Positions 10,366 through 22,526 of a stretch of 64,000 bases of DNA are shown in pieces. A model generated the notes under the pieces. It was not told where the DNA came from. It was given only the letters and a program-made list of their open reading frames with translations, and made no database searches. The first letter of the stretch is position 1, and each line of letters begins with the position of its first letter. The position numbers and the translations under genes were made by a program. Origin of the DNA: Anastrepha obliqua (taxonomy: Eukaryota > Arthropoda > Insecta > Diptera > Tephritidae); the NCBI RefSeq assembly GCF_027943255.1, contig NC_072892.1:17383792-17447791 (forward strand). Direction: 5' to 3'.

Positions 10366-11522
10366 GATGCTTTCCATTTCAATTCAACCGGGCTACTCGG
10401 GTCATGTTCTTCGATTTCGATGTAACTTAAATATGTTGCTCTCTGGTCAAAATAATGAGACACGTATTTTTTTGTTCGCCCGAAAAAAATTTTTTTCAAG
10501 AGTTATCGGCAATTTTGTTTTTTGCCTCAAACTCGATTTTTTTTAATTATATAAGAAAAAAATTTTTTGAAATGCCCATAACTTAGTCAAAAATGAACCG
10601 ATTTTAATAATTCTGGGTTCAAAATGATCGTTATTACTTACACAAGCGACTTCATGTAGAAATAGTTGCAAAAAAGTAGTTGAAAATTTTTTATTTTGCA
10701 AAAAACAAAAAGTGCGAAACAGGGTGTTTACTTAAAAATTCATTATTCACGAGCGATTTCATGTAGAAACAATTGCAAAAAAGTAGTTGAAAATTTTTTA
10801 TTTAGTATGTCCCGAATAGCCCTTTTGAATTGAAATGGAAATAATCTATATAAGAAAATTTTTTTTAATTGCTCATAACTTAGTCAAAAATGAACCGATT
10901 TTAATAATTCTGGGTTCAAAATGATCGTAATTACTTACACAAGCGACTTCATGTAGAAATAGTTGCAAAAAAGTAGTTGAAAATTTTTTATTTTGCAAAA
11001 AACAAAAAGTGCGAAACAGGGTGTTTACTTAAAAATTCATTACTCAAAAACAACGCATTTTAGCTACTAGGCATGCAGCTCAATTAAAGTTTGAGATGTT
11101 TTTTTGATTTGGAAAAAGTTATAAAAAAAAAAAAAATGCACTTTTTGAAATATTGAATTTTGAAAAAATTTAAATTTTTTTTCTTTTTTACTAAATAAAA
11201 AATTTTCAACTACTTTTTTGCAATTGTTTCTACATGAAATCGCTCGTGTAAGTAATAACGATCATTTTGAACCCAGAATTATTAAAATCGGTTCATTTTT
11301 GACTAAGTTATGGGCATTTCAAAAAATTTTTTTCTTATATAATTAAAAAAAATCGAGTTTGAGGCAAAAAACAAAATTGCCGATAACTCTTGAAAAAAAT
11401 TTTTTTCGGGCGAACAAAAAATACGTGTCTCATTATTTTGACCAGAGAGCAACATATTTAAGTTACATCGAAATCGAAGAACATGACCCGAGTAGCCCGG
11501 TTGAATTGAAATGGAAAGCATC
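10366..11522. mobile_element. Foldback element with ~330-bp inverted arms
   Basis: The left arm (10366 to about 10700) is repeated in inverted orientation at about 11193-11522, nearly identical over the outer 275 bp. Both ends begin GATGCTTTCCATTTCAATTC when read inward. TCTC flanks both sides (10362-10365 and 11523-11526), a candidate 4-bp target duplication. The middle holds a direct repeat of about 170 bp (10577-10746 and 10874-11043) and an extra internal copy of an end-like sequence near 10805-10845, so the structure may be composite. The open frames inside the arms (about 11303-11547) are artefacts; I see no transposase. Confidence 0.8.
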
Positions 11523-11690
11523 TCTCAATAAATTATTTAGAGTATAAATTGATTATGTAACTTTTGAAGGAAAAATAAAAGAAATAAAATCAATCCCATT
11601 TTCGACATTTAATATGAAACTTAAAAGTTAATCGAACATTAAGTTTTCTTAGAAACTTCATACAAAAATTAAAATTAAAGGTGAGTTGTT

Positions 11691-12465
11691 ATTGTTGTGG
11701 TAGTAACTTCGCCCTGCAATTGCAGTGTAATCACCGGTCGTCTTCGTCTAGCTCGTCTAACGGTAGGCCCAGGAAACTTGCTGTGTCAACAGGTTGGGTC
11801 CAGAGGAAGAGGGGTGTTACAAGAGTACGTTTAACGGGCATGTGAAAAGGTGGTTAGTGTCGTGCGGGGTGCCTTCACATGCCGGACATATCTTGGGTAT
11901 GTCGAGGTCGAGTCTGGATAGGTAGGAGTGTAACCTGCTACAGTATCCAGAACGTAATTGTGCCAAGGTTACGCGGGTCTCACGGGGAAGTTGGAGCTCT
12001 TCGTCTGCAATTGGTGGTGGTTGGACTCCAATGACGGCCTCGGGTAAGGGGATTTTAATATAATAAATAAATTCATCTCACGATGAATGTCGTTAATTGT
12101 CTGTCTGTACACTGTCCGATCCAGTAGCTGTATGTTTGTCTTGAATCTCGTCCGCGTAATTAAGGAGGAGCCTCCTGATATGCCTGGGAGGTGGCTCAGG
12201 CTCAAGCAGGTGTCTGCATGGGTGGGAACTGCGGTAACACCCGAACAGGAACTGCTTGCTGAACAGTTTATTATGCTCCTTCGCAAGGAGCATATGGGCC
12301 TCGTTATGAATATGTTGTATTTGGGGACATCAGAAGACCTCCTGCCGCAGTTCTTATAGCAGTGTTTTTGCAGGTCTGCAGCTTCGTCCACTGCGAATCA
12401 CTGGTTCCAGGTGACCAGACAGGGGCAGCATAGTTTAAAACCGGCCGGCCTATTGCCTTAAATGT
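11691..12465 (-). mobile_element. 5'-truncated LINE B copy, RT C-terminus and CAA tail
   Basis: Read on the minus strand, frames in succession encode the post-catalytic end of a jockey-like reverse transcriptase: EHNKLFSKQFLFGCYR, LEPEPPPRHIRRLLLNYADE, TVYRQTINDIHREM, then LAQLRSGYC-like and a Cys/His motif. It ends in a tail that reads TAC-CACAACAATAACAAC on the minus strand (11691-11705). Frames shift several times. It is homologous to the copies at 15443-16167, 18930-19335 and 44978-45290, all of which also keep only the 3' part. Confidence 0.8.
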
Positions 12466-14524
12466 CGATAGCAATATTTCTTTGTTTGTGAGTAGACGTT
12501 CCGAACGAAAATGTTTATTGAATTCTGAAATTAAATAAATAAAAATAAAAGTTTGGTATATTAAATAAAATTGCGAGGAAAATTTAAGACGTTAATGATC
12601 TCTCAACAAGGATGATAGATACCAAGTTTGCTCGTTAGGTATGGTGAAAAAACAAAAAATTGAGGGGAACTTTGGATTCTATGTCATTTGTTTTGTATTT
12701 CACAAAATTTAGCTTTATTTTAGTGAAACACAAAACGAATGACGTTGGCATAACTTCAGTTTGAAGTGGAGAAATAACTTTTGAAAAAATGGTTAATTCA
12801 AAATATCACCATTTTCGGCCTTTACATGAGAAAAGAAACTAAAAAGTTCGACCCAAATTGGGGGACATCAGAATTCGTTTTAGAGGTATGGGTCCTTCGG
12901 CAAAGTTTCTTATTTTGATCCCTAGAATATGATTTTCACAGAGCAATGGGCGATTTTTTTGCTTCCCCACAAATCGACCCGGCCTAATGCACAGATATGT
13001 AAGTGTGTCTGAACATTTTTCACTGTAATAAAAAACCACAATATGCATTACAAAATGCAGTAATATTTCTCAAATAAATTATTTATATGGGATAAATGTC
13101 TGTATGTATATAACTGTACACGTATTTCACAAGGTGGCTCCAAATTGATGTGGAAATGCAGGTCTACCTATTTTCAACTGTGGCCCCACTCTTAATGGCC
13201 GCAAACCAGATTGTCTTCGGTCATATAGAAAACCACAGAAAAGATATAAATAAGGGCTAATATTTCATATTTGCGGTAGTGTCCAGAAAAACCACAATGC
13301 AGAAACAATGAACTGGAAAGTGAGTGTGCAACTCACAGAGTGAATCGAAAAGGAAAATGGCCGAGCAAATCAAGTTTACAGAAATGTATGTATGTATGTA
13401 TGAGTAAGGTGTGTCTAATAAATAACGCGACTAGCGCTGCTATAGAAAAAGTACGTGCGCGTAGATCAAACACCAGCGACCGCCAACTGTTTGGCGCAAA
13501 GACTTCTCTTGCGAATGCAATAGTTTGCGCTTCTGCAAAAACAAAAATCAGCACAGTCATTAAAGCTGTTTTTTGTGAGCCACAAAAATGTTTAGTGTAA
13601 CAATGGAGCGAGACAATGTGCCTGTTCATTCCGCATGGTCTGTCAAGAGGTTCCTAGGCAAGCCTAAGCTGGCGCTAAATTAGTCACCCTAACAGAAGAT
13701 TTATAATTTTTGGGAATGGCATCGAGCCTCAATCATATTTGACACTTGCGGACTAGACAGCTGCAGCATACAAGCAGACACGCAAAGGAGCGCGGAAAGG
13801 TCAAAATATATATTTCCATCACTCAAATGTAAAAAAAAAAACGTAAAAAAGTTATTCAAACACAAAACTGGATGATTAATTTTACGCCACCTTATGCAAT
13901 ATGCCAATGTAAGACAAGCAGCCTTGGTAATAGCCGAACTTCGTGTCAGCGCAAACAAATTTTTAAACAAAATTGTTTAATAAAACAAATATAGGTATTT
14001 ATTTTTGAAAGAGTGTGAAAAATTTTTTAGGGAAAAATTTAGGACAAGGTTATAAGGGGTACATAGAGGGTTGTATCCCTTAATCTTAATACGGAAAACC
14101 GCACCCTCCGGAGGCTTATAGTTTTTAAGTAATTTGTTGTTAAAGTTCTGTAATTTAGCGAAAAATTGATGTTGCCAGACACCTGAAATAAGAACAAAGT
14201 TCGCACGCAGAGACGTTAAGTGGAAGGTTGTTTGTACATAAATTTGCAGTAGCTTTTACTTTAGTTTAGAATTGAGAACCATTTTCGAAAACAAAAACAT
14301 ATAAAATAGAATTTTACAGGAGTGTCGACTAGAAGGGTTTTGCAAATTTGTACAATTTTTGCTTAGAACTCTCTTATGCATAAGCGGCCTTCGGCCACGC
14401 ATCAAAAAAATAACCCTCATCAGTACAACTCTGGCTACGCCATCCACAGTATTTTTGCTTAACCCCCTTTCCGCATTAAAGCCATTGAACCCAAAATTAC
14501 ATTGTCATATGCGTGTATGTATGT
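12466..14524. other. Intergenic; unassigned repeat-like patches
   Basis: No gene supported. 13320-13680 is GC-richer and contains a TATG run; it could be an old mobile element but I find no ends. 14256-14450 contains GGCCTTCGGCCACGC and CCTCATCAGTACAACTCTGG, related in inverse orientation to 52555-52640, so it is probably a dispersed repeat. Confidence 0.4.
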
Positions 14525-15380
14525 GATTTTTTAGCTATTATCTTTTTAAACAGTTGGTTTAAACAGCTGACGCACGTTTCGTGTTTTGTTTCACTGTCAA
14601 ACATCTTCAGTTTGGTGTATAATTTAACCATGAATCGTCTTACAAACGAACAACGCTTGCAAATCATTGAATTTTATTATAAAAATGCGTGTCGTGTTAA
14701 GAAAGTTTAATGTCGAAAAATTGTGTTCAGCGACGAAGCTCATTTTTGGATCAATGGGTACGTAAATAAGCCAGAATTGTCGATTTTGGAGTGAAGATCA
14801 GCCAGAAGAATTGCAAGAGCTACCAATGTATCCAGAAAATGTCACAGTTTGGTGCGGTTTATGGGCTGGAGGTATCATTGGACCGTACTTCTTCAAAGAT
14901 GCTGCGAATCGTAACGTAACTGTGAATGCTGAGCGCTACCGGGAAATCATATCCAACTTTTTTTGCCCAAAATGCAAGAGCTTAACTTGCATGACATGTG
15001 GTGCCAGCAAGACGGTGCCACATGCCACACAGCACGCGTAACAATGGACCTGTTGAGAGGCGAGTTCGGTGAACATTTTATCTCACGTTCGGGACCTGTC
15101 AATTGGCCACCCAGATCGTGCGATATAACGCCTTTCGATTATTTTTGTGGGGCTATGTTAAAGCTCATGTCTATTCAGACAAGCCTGCTTCAATTAACGC
15201 ATTGGAAGACAACATTAAAGCATTTACATATATGTGAGATACTGGCCGAAACATTGGAAAGAGTATGCCAAAATTGGACTAAGCGGATGGACCATTTGAA
15301 GCGCAGTCGCGGTCAACAATCGATTTACATGTGTTTTTTTGAACAACTTTCCTATAGCTCTTAAAAAATAACCCTTTAGT
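14525..15380 (+). pseudogene. Mariner-like transposase, internally deleted
   Basis: ATG at 14630 starts MNRLTNEQRLQIIEFYYKNA, the N-terminal HTH start of an insect mariner-like transposase. After KK the sequence jumps to KIVFSDEAHFWINGYVNKP, with the first catalytic Asp, so roughly 150 residues of DNA-binding domain are missing. It then reads, with two frameshifts, VTVWCGLWAGGIIGPYFFKD, CQQDGATCHTARVTMDLL (second Asp) and NWPPRSCDITPFDYF (third Asp). The end is near 15361. TTTTTTAGCTATTATC at about 14525 and AGCTCTTAAAAAA at about 15357 may be eroded terminal repeats. It is the same family as the gene at 7771-9730. Confidence 0.75.
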
Positions 15381-15442
15381 AGGGGGCACAATAACCCCCA
15401 TCCCCATCATCAACACTGAACTGAAACACTTCATTTTGGTTC

Positions 15443-16167
15443 TAAACTATGCTGCGCCTGTCTGGCCGCCTGGAACTAGTGACACGCAGTGGATAAAGCT
15501 CCAGACTTGCCAAAACACTGATATTCGGACAGCGACGGGTTGCCTAGTGATGTATCCTCTTCAACACCTTCACAACGAGACACAGATGCTCCCTGTAATG
15601 GAGCACAATAAACTGCTCAGCAAGCAGTTCCTGTTAGGGTGCTACTGTAGGTTTCACTCTTACAAACACCTGCTTGAGGCAGAGCCGCCACCCCGCCACG
15701 TCAGGAGACACCTCCTCAATTACGCGGGCGAGATTCAGGACAAAACAGACCAACAGCTACTGGATCGGAAGTGTACAGACAGACCATAAACGACATTCAT
15801 CAGGAGACCATTACCACCTTCTTAAGCTCCCGACCCCTGAACGCCGTCATCAGAGTCCAACCACCACCCATTGCAGACGAAGAGCTCCAGCTTCCCCGAG
15901 AGTCCCGCGTTACCTTGGCGCAATTACGTTTCGGATACTGTAGCAGGTTAAACTCCTACCCAGAATCTAAACACATATCCGACACTAACCACCTTTTCAC
16001 TTGCCCCATCAAACCCACTCATCTAACACCCCTCTCCCTCTGGACCCGACTGGTCGAAACAGCAAGTTTCCTGTGCCTATCGTTAGATGTGTTAGACGCA
16101 GACGATCGGTGACTACACTGCACTGGCAGGGTTTAGTATTACTGCTACCACAACAGCAGCAACAACA
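15443..16167 (+). mobile_element. 5'-truncated LINE B copy with 15-bp TSD
   Basis: This is a 725-bp insertion encoding, with frameshifts, the C-terminal part of a jockey-like reverse transcriptase: LNYAAPVWPPGTSD, LLEAEPPPRHVRRHLLNY, TVYRQTINDIHQET, PPPIADEELQLPRESRV, LAQLRFGYCSRLNSYPES and DTNHLFTC. A stop falls near 16110, followed by a short 3' UTR ending CTGCTACCACAACAGCAGCA and CAACAAC. The flanks are ACTTCATTTTGGTTC at 15428-15442 and ACTTCATTTTTGTTC at 16168-16182 (14 of 15), which mark a target-primed insertion. It is dead because it lacks the endonuclease and catalytic RT core. Confidence 0.88.
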
Positions 16168-16182
16168 ACTTCATTTTTGTTC

Positions 16183-18315
16183 ATATTTTTATTTTTATTT
16201 GCACCCATCCGGCAACACTAACTGTTGTCAATTCCAATGAATTCTTATTCGCGTTTAAAATTGGAAAGTGATGATATGGGTAAATGCAATTGCATTTAAT
16301 TTTCATTGAAATATTTCGAATACAAATTTTATTTGTTATGTAAATGTAATGAATTATGTATTGTAATGAACTATATTTTTATAAAAAATTTGCGAAAAAA
16401 TTAAGCATGGAAAATAATGCCACTATAATAAAAAGATGAAACGGCTTAATTATGTTAGTATAAGTGCATGCATGTGTATGTGTATGTAGCTGCAGAAGAA
16501 TAGCTCATACACACATTAGTGCATCACCGAAGCACTACTCTACATACTTTCTTATGTGGGGCGAAGTTTTTTAATATGCTAAATATTATCTAGTTTACAC
16601 ACATACATACGTACTTCAGTATTAAGTGTTCCTAAAACAGAGTGCACAAATAACTGCAGGAAAATCTTCAATCTCCTATGAACTGCTTTTCATCAAGGCG
16701 CAAAATATTAAAAAAAAATATTTAAACGTGTTGTTGACCTGGAAAGTTGGAATAAAAGGTGGTAAATGCAGCTGACTATATATATACATATATACATTTG
16801 TATACGTATATATAAGTTATGCAGTTACTCAGAGAAACATTTATGTACGCACGTATGTGTGTGTGTGTGTGTGACCGATGCAAGTAGATATATTTTATCT
16901 TCCAGTACAACAATATTTAGAAAGCAACAGAGCGCACAGCTGTAACATAAAATGGAGAAAAACTGGCACAGCGTCCACCTATGGTACTCCCACTCCCACA
17001 TCCGCACACAATTAAGTGTGTATTTTCGTTCATCGGAGTGTACGAGTATACCTTTTAGTGAGCTCGGAGCTGCACACCAACCGCCCATTGCAACGGCAGA
17101 AGTTGTCGTGTCGATTGCACAGCAGTGCAACTAAACGATTAATACCCAACAAAACACACCGCATGAAAACTCTTTATACAAATACAATAAGAATTAAAAA
17201 AGCATGAGCTGACACCGAGATTTCAAGCAAAAAGAGATACCACACAGAGAGGAAAAATAAAACAGTAAAATTATTATTGTAAAATCCAACATAAAAGAAA
17301 GCAAATTCAGCAACCCATGCATGGAAGCGTTGAAGCGAAATCGAGCCAACGGGGTGTAAAATGCGTTCGAACGAAATTTGGCTTTTAAATATGTGCATGC
17401 ATAGGTATGTAGGTAGGTACATATATGTACATATAGGCATTGTAAGCATGGATGTGTGATGTGGTAAGACGACAAACGCTCTCTAGTTATGCACATACAT
17501 AAATATGTAATTATAGGCACACAGTTACTGCGAAGCCGATGTTGTATGCTATTTTTGTACCAGCTACAATTTGTGCGGTAGGTAATTCGCACTCAGGTTG
17601 AAAATATTTTTGTATTCCCGTACAACAAATACAGTGCATACATAAATGCTCATTCTATTGTGACCGATGAAAAACTTTGTTATGGTTCAACATTTTTTAA
17701 TAACTATTTCGTGAATTTTTTTAATTTGCGAGCAAACAAGTAAGGAAATGCTAAATTTCGTCAGGACCGAACCTGAATTGAATCGAATTTATAAGAAGTG
17801 AGAATAGTTTTGAACCGATTTCAGTAATATTTATGTCAATAAAACAAATTAGTTTGCACCAAATATGAATAATTTTCCATAATTCATAACAGAGGCTTCT
17901 CGTTTTTCATTTTTTGAAAATTACCGTTATATGAAATTGAGCTTTGGTTTATGATGGTTTCACCCATTTGCAGTACCAAATTACCATGGACCAAGTGTGT
18001 TATGTGAAGCAAGTTTCATTGACAGTCATCACTAAATCGATTCCTCTCAACATTTCTCTTATCTCTCGTTTCGTAACTTTAGCACAGAGACTTATTGACA
18101 AGTTTTATTAATTTCTTATTTAATTAAGAAAAATTACAAAATGTTCACCAAACTGTCGAACACTTTAATCAGTAAGTTTGAGGTGTCTCAAAAAATTGCG
18201 CTGATTTTGCCTTTTTTTTTTTGCGGACGGTTTGAGTGTTTTCTTCCATATAAAAGAAATGTCGAGCATTCGTTATATGGAGGGAATGGCCAACCTGGAC
18301 ATATATATACATATA
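16183..18315. other. Intergenic, microsatellite-rich
   Basis: AT-rich with TATG/TACA runs and a (TG)n run near 16856-16874. No gene, terminal repeats or RNA gene recognised. The overlapping frames at 16825-17600 are on both strands and low complexity. Confidence 0.5.
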
Positions 18316-18592
18316 TAATTGGCGCGTACAACCTTTTTGGGTATTTGGCCGAGCTTCTCCTCCTATTTGTGGTGGACGTTTTGATGTTGTTCCACAAATG
18401 GAGGGACCTACAGTTTCAAGCCGACTCCGAGCGGCAGAACGAATTCGGAGATTTTCTATTGCCTGCCGAGTGGCGACCGCTATTAGAAGAAAATTTTTCT
18501 TAATTTTGGTGTTTTCACCGAGATTCGAACCTACGGTCTCTCTGTGAATTCCGAATGGTAGTCACGCACCAACCCATTCGGCTACGGTAACA
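18316..18592 (-). mobile_element. tRNA-like SINE
   Basis: On the minus strand the element starts near 18591 with TTACCGTAGCCGAATGGGTTGG, a tRNA-like A-box region, and has GGTTCGAATCTCGG (B-box-like) at about 18526-18540. The spacing fits a tRNA-derived pol III promoter head. The body continues to about 18316 (CCACAAATAGGAGG...GGTTGTACGCGCC in minus sense). Related fragments are at 45699-45810 and 58525-58572. It is not a functional tRNA because the cloverleaf is not completed. The 3' boundary is uncertain; a T-run near 18210 may be the A-tail. Confidence 0.7.
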
Positions 18593-18604
18593 TAGTGAAG
18601 CAAA

Positions 18605-18855
18605 TAAAATACAGCGGCTCTGCTGGCTTGGTAATGTCGTCCGATTGGTTATAAACGCTGCAACTTTGAAAGTTTTCGATGCGCTACCTGCTGGTGTTAG
18701 CGGAAAAGCGGAAGTCCGCCGTTGCGTTGGAAAGATCAGGTGTGGAGGAAGGCCGTGTGTCAAACTGGCGCCGGTTAAAACAAGTAAGAAGCCGTGGGCA
18801 CTCATTATTAAACTCGGCCAAAATCGCTTAAGCAGTCATCGCATCAATCATGAAT
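18605..18855 (+). pseudogene. LINE C-terminal fragment
   Basis: The frame at 18609 reads QRLCWLGNVVRLVINAATLK, then VFDALPAG. After a +1 shift it reads RSGVEEG...SNWRRLKQ and SLLNSAKIA. This is the degenerate LRWLGHV...R.VF...GRP...W tail seen downstream of reverse transcriptase in many non-LTR elements. No catalytic part is present. It may belong to the same broad group as the RT at 3715-4950, but I cannot show that. Confidence 0.5.
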
Positions 18856-18929
18856 AAAATGGAGCTAATTTCTGTTTAAGTGGCTTCGTAAACAAGCAAA
18901 ATTGCTAGATTTGGAGCAACGAAGATGAA

Positions 18930-19335
18930 GGGGCTGTTGCTGACAGGGTTCCCGGTATTCATCGGGAGGCCCTTCCAACCTTCCTAAACTCCCGACTTCC
19001 GTCCCGAATGCCATTATCGGAGTCCAATCACCACCTATTGCAGACGAAGAGCTTCTGCTTCCTGGCGAGACCCGGGTAACATTGGCGCAGTTGCGCACTG
19101 GCTTTTGTAGAAGATCAAACTTCTACCTATCCAGAATCGACCTCGACATACCCTGACAATATGTCCAGCATGTGAAGGCACTGTGCACGACACTAACACT
19201 CCTCTCCCTCTGAAGCCAACTTGTCGAAACATCTCGCTTTCTGGGTCTAGCGTTAGATGAGTTAGGCGAAGACGTCCGATGACTCACCACACTGACAGGA
19301 TTTAGTAAGCTGCTACAACAACAGCAACAACCAAC
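18930..19335 (+). mobile_element. 5'-truncated LINE B copy
   Basis: Encodes VQSPPIADEELLLPGETRVT and LAQLRTGFCRRSNFYLSRID, then after a shift LVETSRFLGLALDELGEDVR and a stop. A short 3' UTR ends GCTGCTACAACAACAGCAACAA near 19335. This is homologous to the 3' half of the copy at 15443-16167. The 5' junction is unclear and I could not find a target duplication. Confidence 0.75.
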
Positions 19336-19689
19336 TGAACCGTCGGTTTGGGCTGGAATTTTTTGAGTAGTTTAGATACTTATAAAATAAACAAAAGATT
19401 TTTAGCTAAATGCCTAGCCCCAGCCAAATTATTTTAACACCATTTTTTGTACAAATTACATGCATTTATTTAAATCAAAATTGTCAATCTTATAAGTCTG
19501 AATTTTATTCATTGATTCGCCAATTGTAACATTCATACACCCTGTTTACATGCGGCCTTCAAAAGATCCTTGGCAAAGTTCTTCAGTGATTAGGTTCATC
19601 TAATGGAAGTTTGAATGTTGTGTACTTTTCATGGCTCTTCCTTTCTGTCAGCATAATAATAAATATCAAAGAAAGTACACTTGCTGGCA
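19336..19689. other. Intergenic, no gene seen
   Basis: AT-rich, non-coding, without recognisable repeats. Confidence 0.5.
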
Positions 19690-20040
19690 TAACTCTGCGT
19701 ACACTTAGAAAAAGAACAAAACTTTTATGTTTAGTAGTCGATTATTTTAAATACTGTATAAGGCATTTGAGACTATGCTTTTTTTTATTTGATTCTTTGC
19801 TTATATCTTAACATATTTATGCTTTCTTTTTATTAAAAAAAAAAAACAAAATTAAAAGGAAAAAAATTCATACAAAAAAAAAAAAAAAACAAAAATGTGA
19901 CTCCTCAAAAGTCTGCGTACACTTCAATTATTCTGCGTACAATGCCGGAATTTCTGGTTTTCAATACTTTGTAGGATTTCCATTTCGTTTTAAAACCTCT
20001 GCCAGGCGTCTAGGCATTGAATCAACCAGATTTTTGTATG
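19690..20040 (-). pseudogene. Tc1-like transposase tail with end repeats
   Basis: The minus-strand frame ending at 19961-19963 reads LVDSMPRRLAEVLKRNGNPTKY-stop, the C-terminus of a Tc1-family transposase. It resembles the tail of the gene at 50427-51455 (SRLKAVSKSKGYPTKY). Three copies of CTGCGTACA (19695, 19913, 19933) look like terminal or subterminal direct repeats of Tc1 ends. The rest of the transposase is missing. Confidence 0.6.
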
Positions 20041-22500
20041 TATTTTAAAAAAAGAAAAAAAGAAGAGTTGAATATTATTTGCAAATACTATGAAAAAAAG
20101 TAATAATAAATATAAAATTTTTTATTGTACTGTAAGTCCAATTTTACGAGAAATATTTGGCTGAAAATTTCAGTAGCGACCTTGATATAAATACGTACGT
20201 GAGTGTATTTGTTTGTGGGTGGATGAGTATTTCCCTTAGTTACGAGTAAACGCTTACCGTGACGGCTTTTGAGTTCTTGGTCACCTCCACTGAAATCCTC
20301 AACAGTCCTATTTGAAAGGACTTTCCTATTTAAAAGGACTTTTTGGACTTTTCTTAAAAAGGGGAAAGAGAAGCTAGCGAGTTAAAACGTTCAACAAAAA
20401 TCATATTTGTAAAATTTGATTATAGAATACCGACTAATATTTCTATCAGAAACCGACTTATAACATATTTTTTTCTCGTGGCATACAATTTCTAAGTTCA
20501 AAACTTGGAACTTTCGACACACTAAAAAAAACTGAGATATGCCGTGCTATCATGATGGAAAGAATAATGAGATGGCGCCTGTCGTGGTACCGCTACTTTG
20601 CTCTCAGCGAATTAGACAATGAGTGACGTCATATTAGCACAATTGGTGACAAGTATGGCCAGATTACCATTTTCGTAACTTGATTTGGCATTGTTTTGTT
20701 ATTTAGTCTCGAAGTTTTAGTTCTTTTTTCATGACATTTTTGCAGCTTGTTCTAATTAAAAAGTAATGTTTATAATTTTGTAAAAAATACATTAGAAATT
20801 AGCAGTTAAAAATTAGTTCAATAATTCACTCAGTTTTATTTAGCTTTACTTTTTTTTTGCCTACGATTGCGGTTATTGTTGGTGCTCTTCTCCTTTCAGC
20901 AATCAAATCTCTCGCTCGCTACTGCAGTGTTGCTTAGCTTTGGATATAAAAACGAACTCAAATGCCCATTTAAAGAAAATAAAATACCATATTTCTATTG
21001 AATTTTGCTTGCGTGACAAATCGTCTTTAAAATGTGCATTTTTTTTAATGTGTTATGGTTATGCACAATTCAAGTTATGAGTTTTTTGTTATGAGAAATT
21101 CTTTCGTTAAGACAACGACTTTTTTTGCTATATTTCAGGTTTTGTAACAAGATAAGGTACTCTTTTTGTAAAAATGTCGTTATGGTTTCTTCAGTGTTTT
21201 CTGGAATTTGTTTGTTTATTTTTACTGTCAATACATCCCTTGATTGAGAAACGATTACATCTTTAATTCGCATTCAGTGAATTCAAACGCTTTTTAAAAT
21301 ATGTAAAAAGGTTTTCAATGTTGAGAGAAGAAGATTTAATATTCTAATTAACCTTAAAAGGAGCAAAAATTAAATTTGCACTTTCAAAATATGAAATTTT
21401 ATAAGCATCAAGAAATTTTTATTAGCACTAAAATCTTCTCAGAGTGACCTTTTTTAACCTTCTTTCGTTTAATAATACAGTTTTTTTTAACTTACAGTTT
21501 CGGTAGCTTTAAATTAACAAAAGAAACAAACTGTAAACTTAAAAATTTTCGCATTTTAGGTTTAGAAAAACACTAAATTTAAATTTTGGTTTAAAAAAAG
21601 AATAAATTTATTGCGAGGAGTCAGCTAATGTAACGTCACGCACTCTCTGTTTGGACGGTATCTTGTTTCTATCACGCTTGCTGCACTATAACTTTGGTGG
21701 TGTCTAATTATGATGTAAATTCAGGATGGCCGTTACACAATGCAATTTTCCTAATAAATGATTCAAATATTTCCACATTGGCAATACAAAAATTTGAATA
21801 AGTCTATACTTACCTTTTTTTAACTCGTAGCCTCTTTAAGATATTTCTGATTCATTGCCTTCATTTTCACTTTCTCTATATATAAGTCTTGTACTCAAAT
21901 ATATGTACTATATGAAGTTGGGTGTGCTCGAGCTTTAATATTCGAGATATGCAATGACAAATTCAACAGAAAAAGTGAAAATTCACTGCGCAACAATGAT
22001 GGCTTACGAAATCTAAGTAAAATTTGTAAGAAAACCTCTTTTAGTATTTAATATTGCAGAATTAAGTACGAATCGAAGTTGTTAGTTATGTTACGATTGA
22101 ATTTGGAAGACGAGTTTTTTTGCTGCAGATAAAATCTGCTCTTGCTCCTTCAGATTTTACCAACTCCAAAGAAAATTTCGAGCTGGACCACAACCTGTGA
22201 AATAATTCAAAACCGAAACCATTCAACGAGTAGAGTTACAACAACTTGGGAATTCTTTGGTGAAATCGATTGATAGAATAGCCGCCGCCTTCCTCCCACA
22301 TCTCAACAATTATTTAATAGGCCAAAGCTTCCGTATTTATTATAACTCACACAAATTTCACGTCCTCGGAAATATTGCCGCAGATTATGGGCTAAGTATC
22401 AGCAACAGGCTATCAAGCAAGTGTAGCTCGAACACACCTGTTACAGTTAATTATGGAGTATACAAGTACAGATGCTTCGTTGAGATGCCTTTCATGGGTA
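20041..22500. other. Intergenic, no gene seen
   Basis: AT-rich. The open frame at 22257-22712 starts from TTG, has no recognised domain and runs into the repeats at 22527, so I do not call a gene. No RNA genes or terminal repeats recognised. Confidence 0.45.
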
Positions 22501-22526
22501 ATATACATACTTTGTTGACCTTCCAC

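Noticed and set aside
18526..18592. Possible tRNA gene
   Set aside because: The A and B boxes are present but the arms do not complete a cloverleaf and a long non-tRNA body is attached; it fits a SINE.
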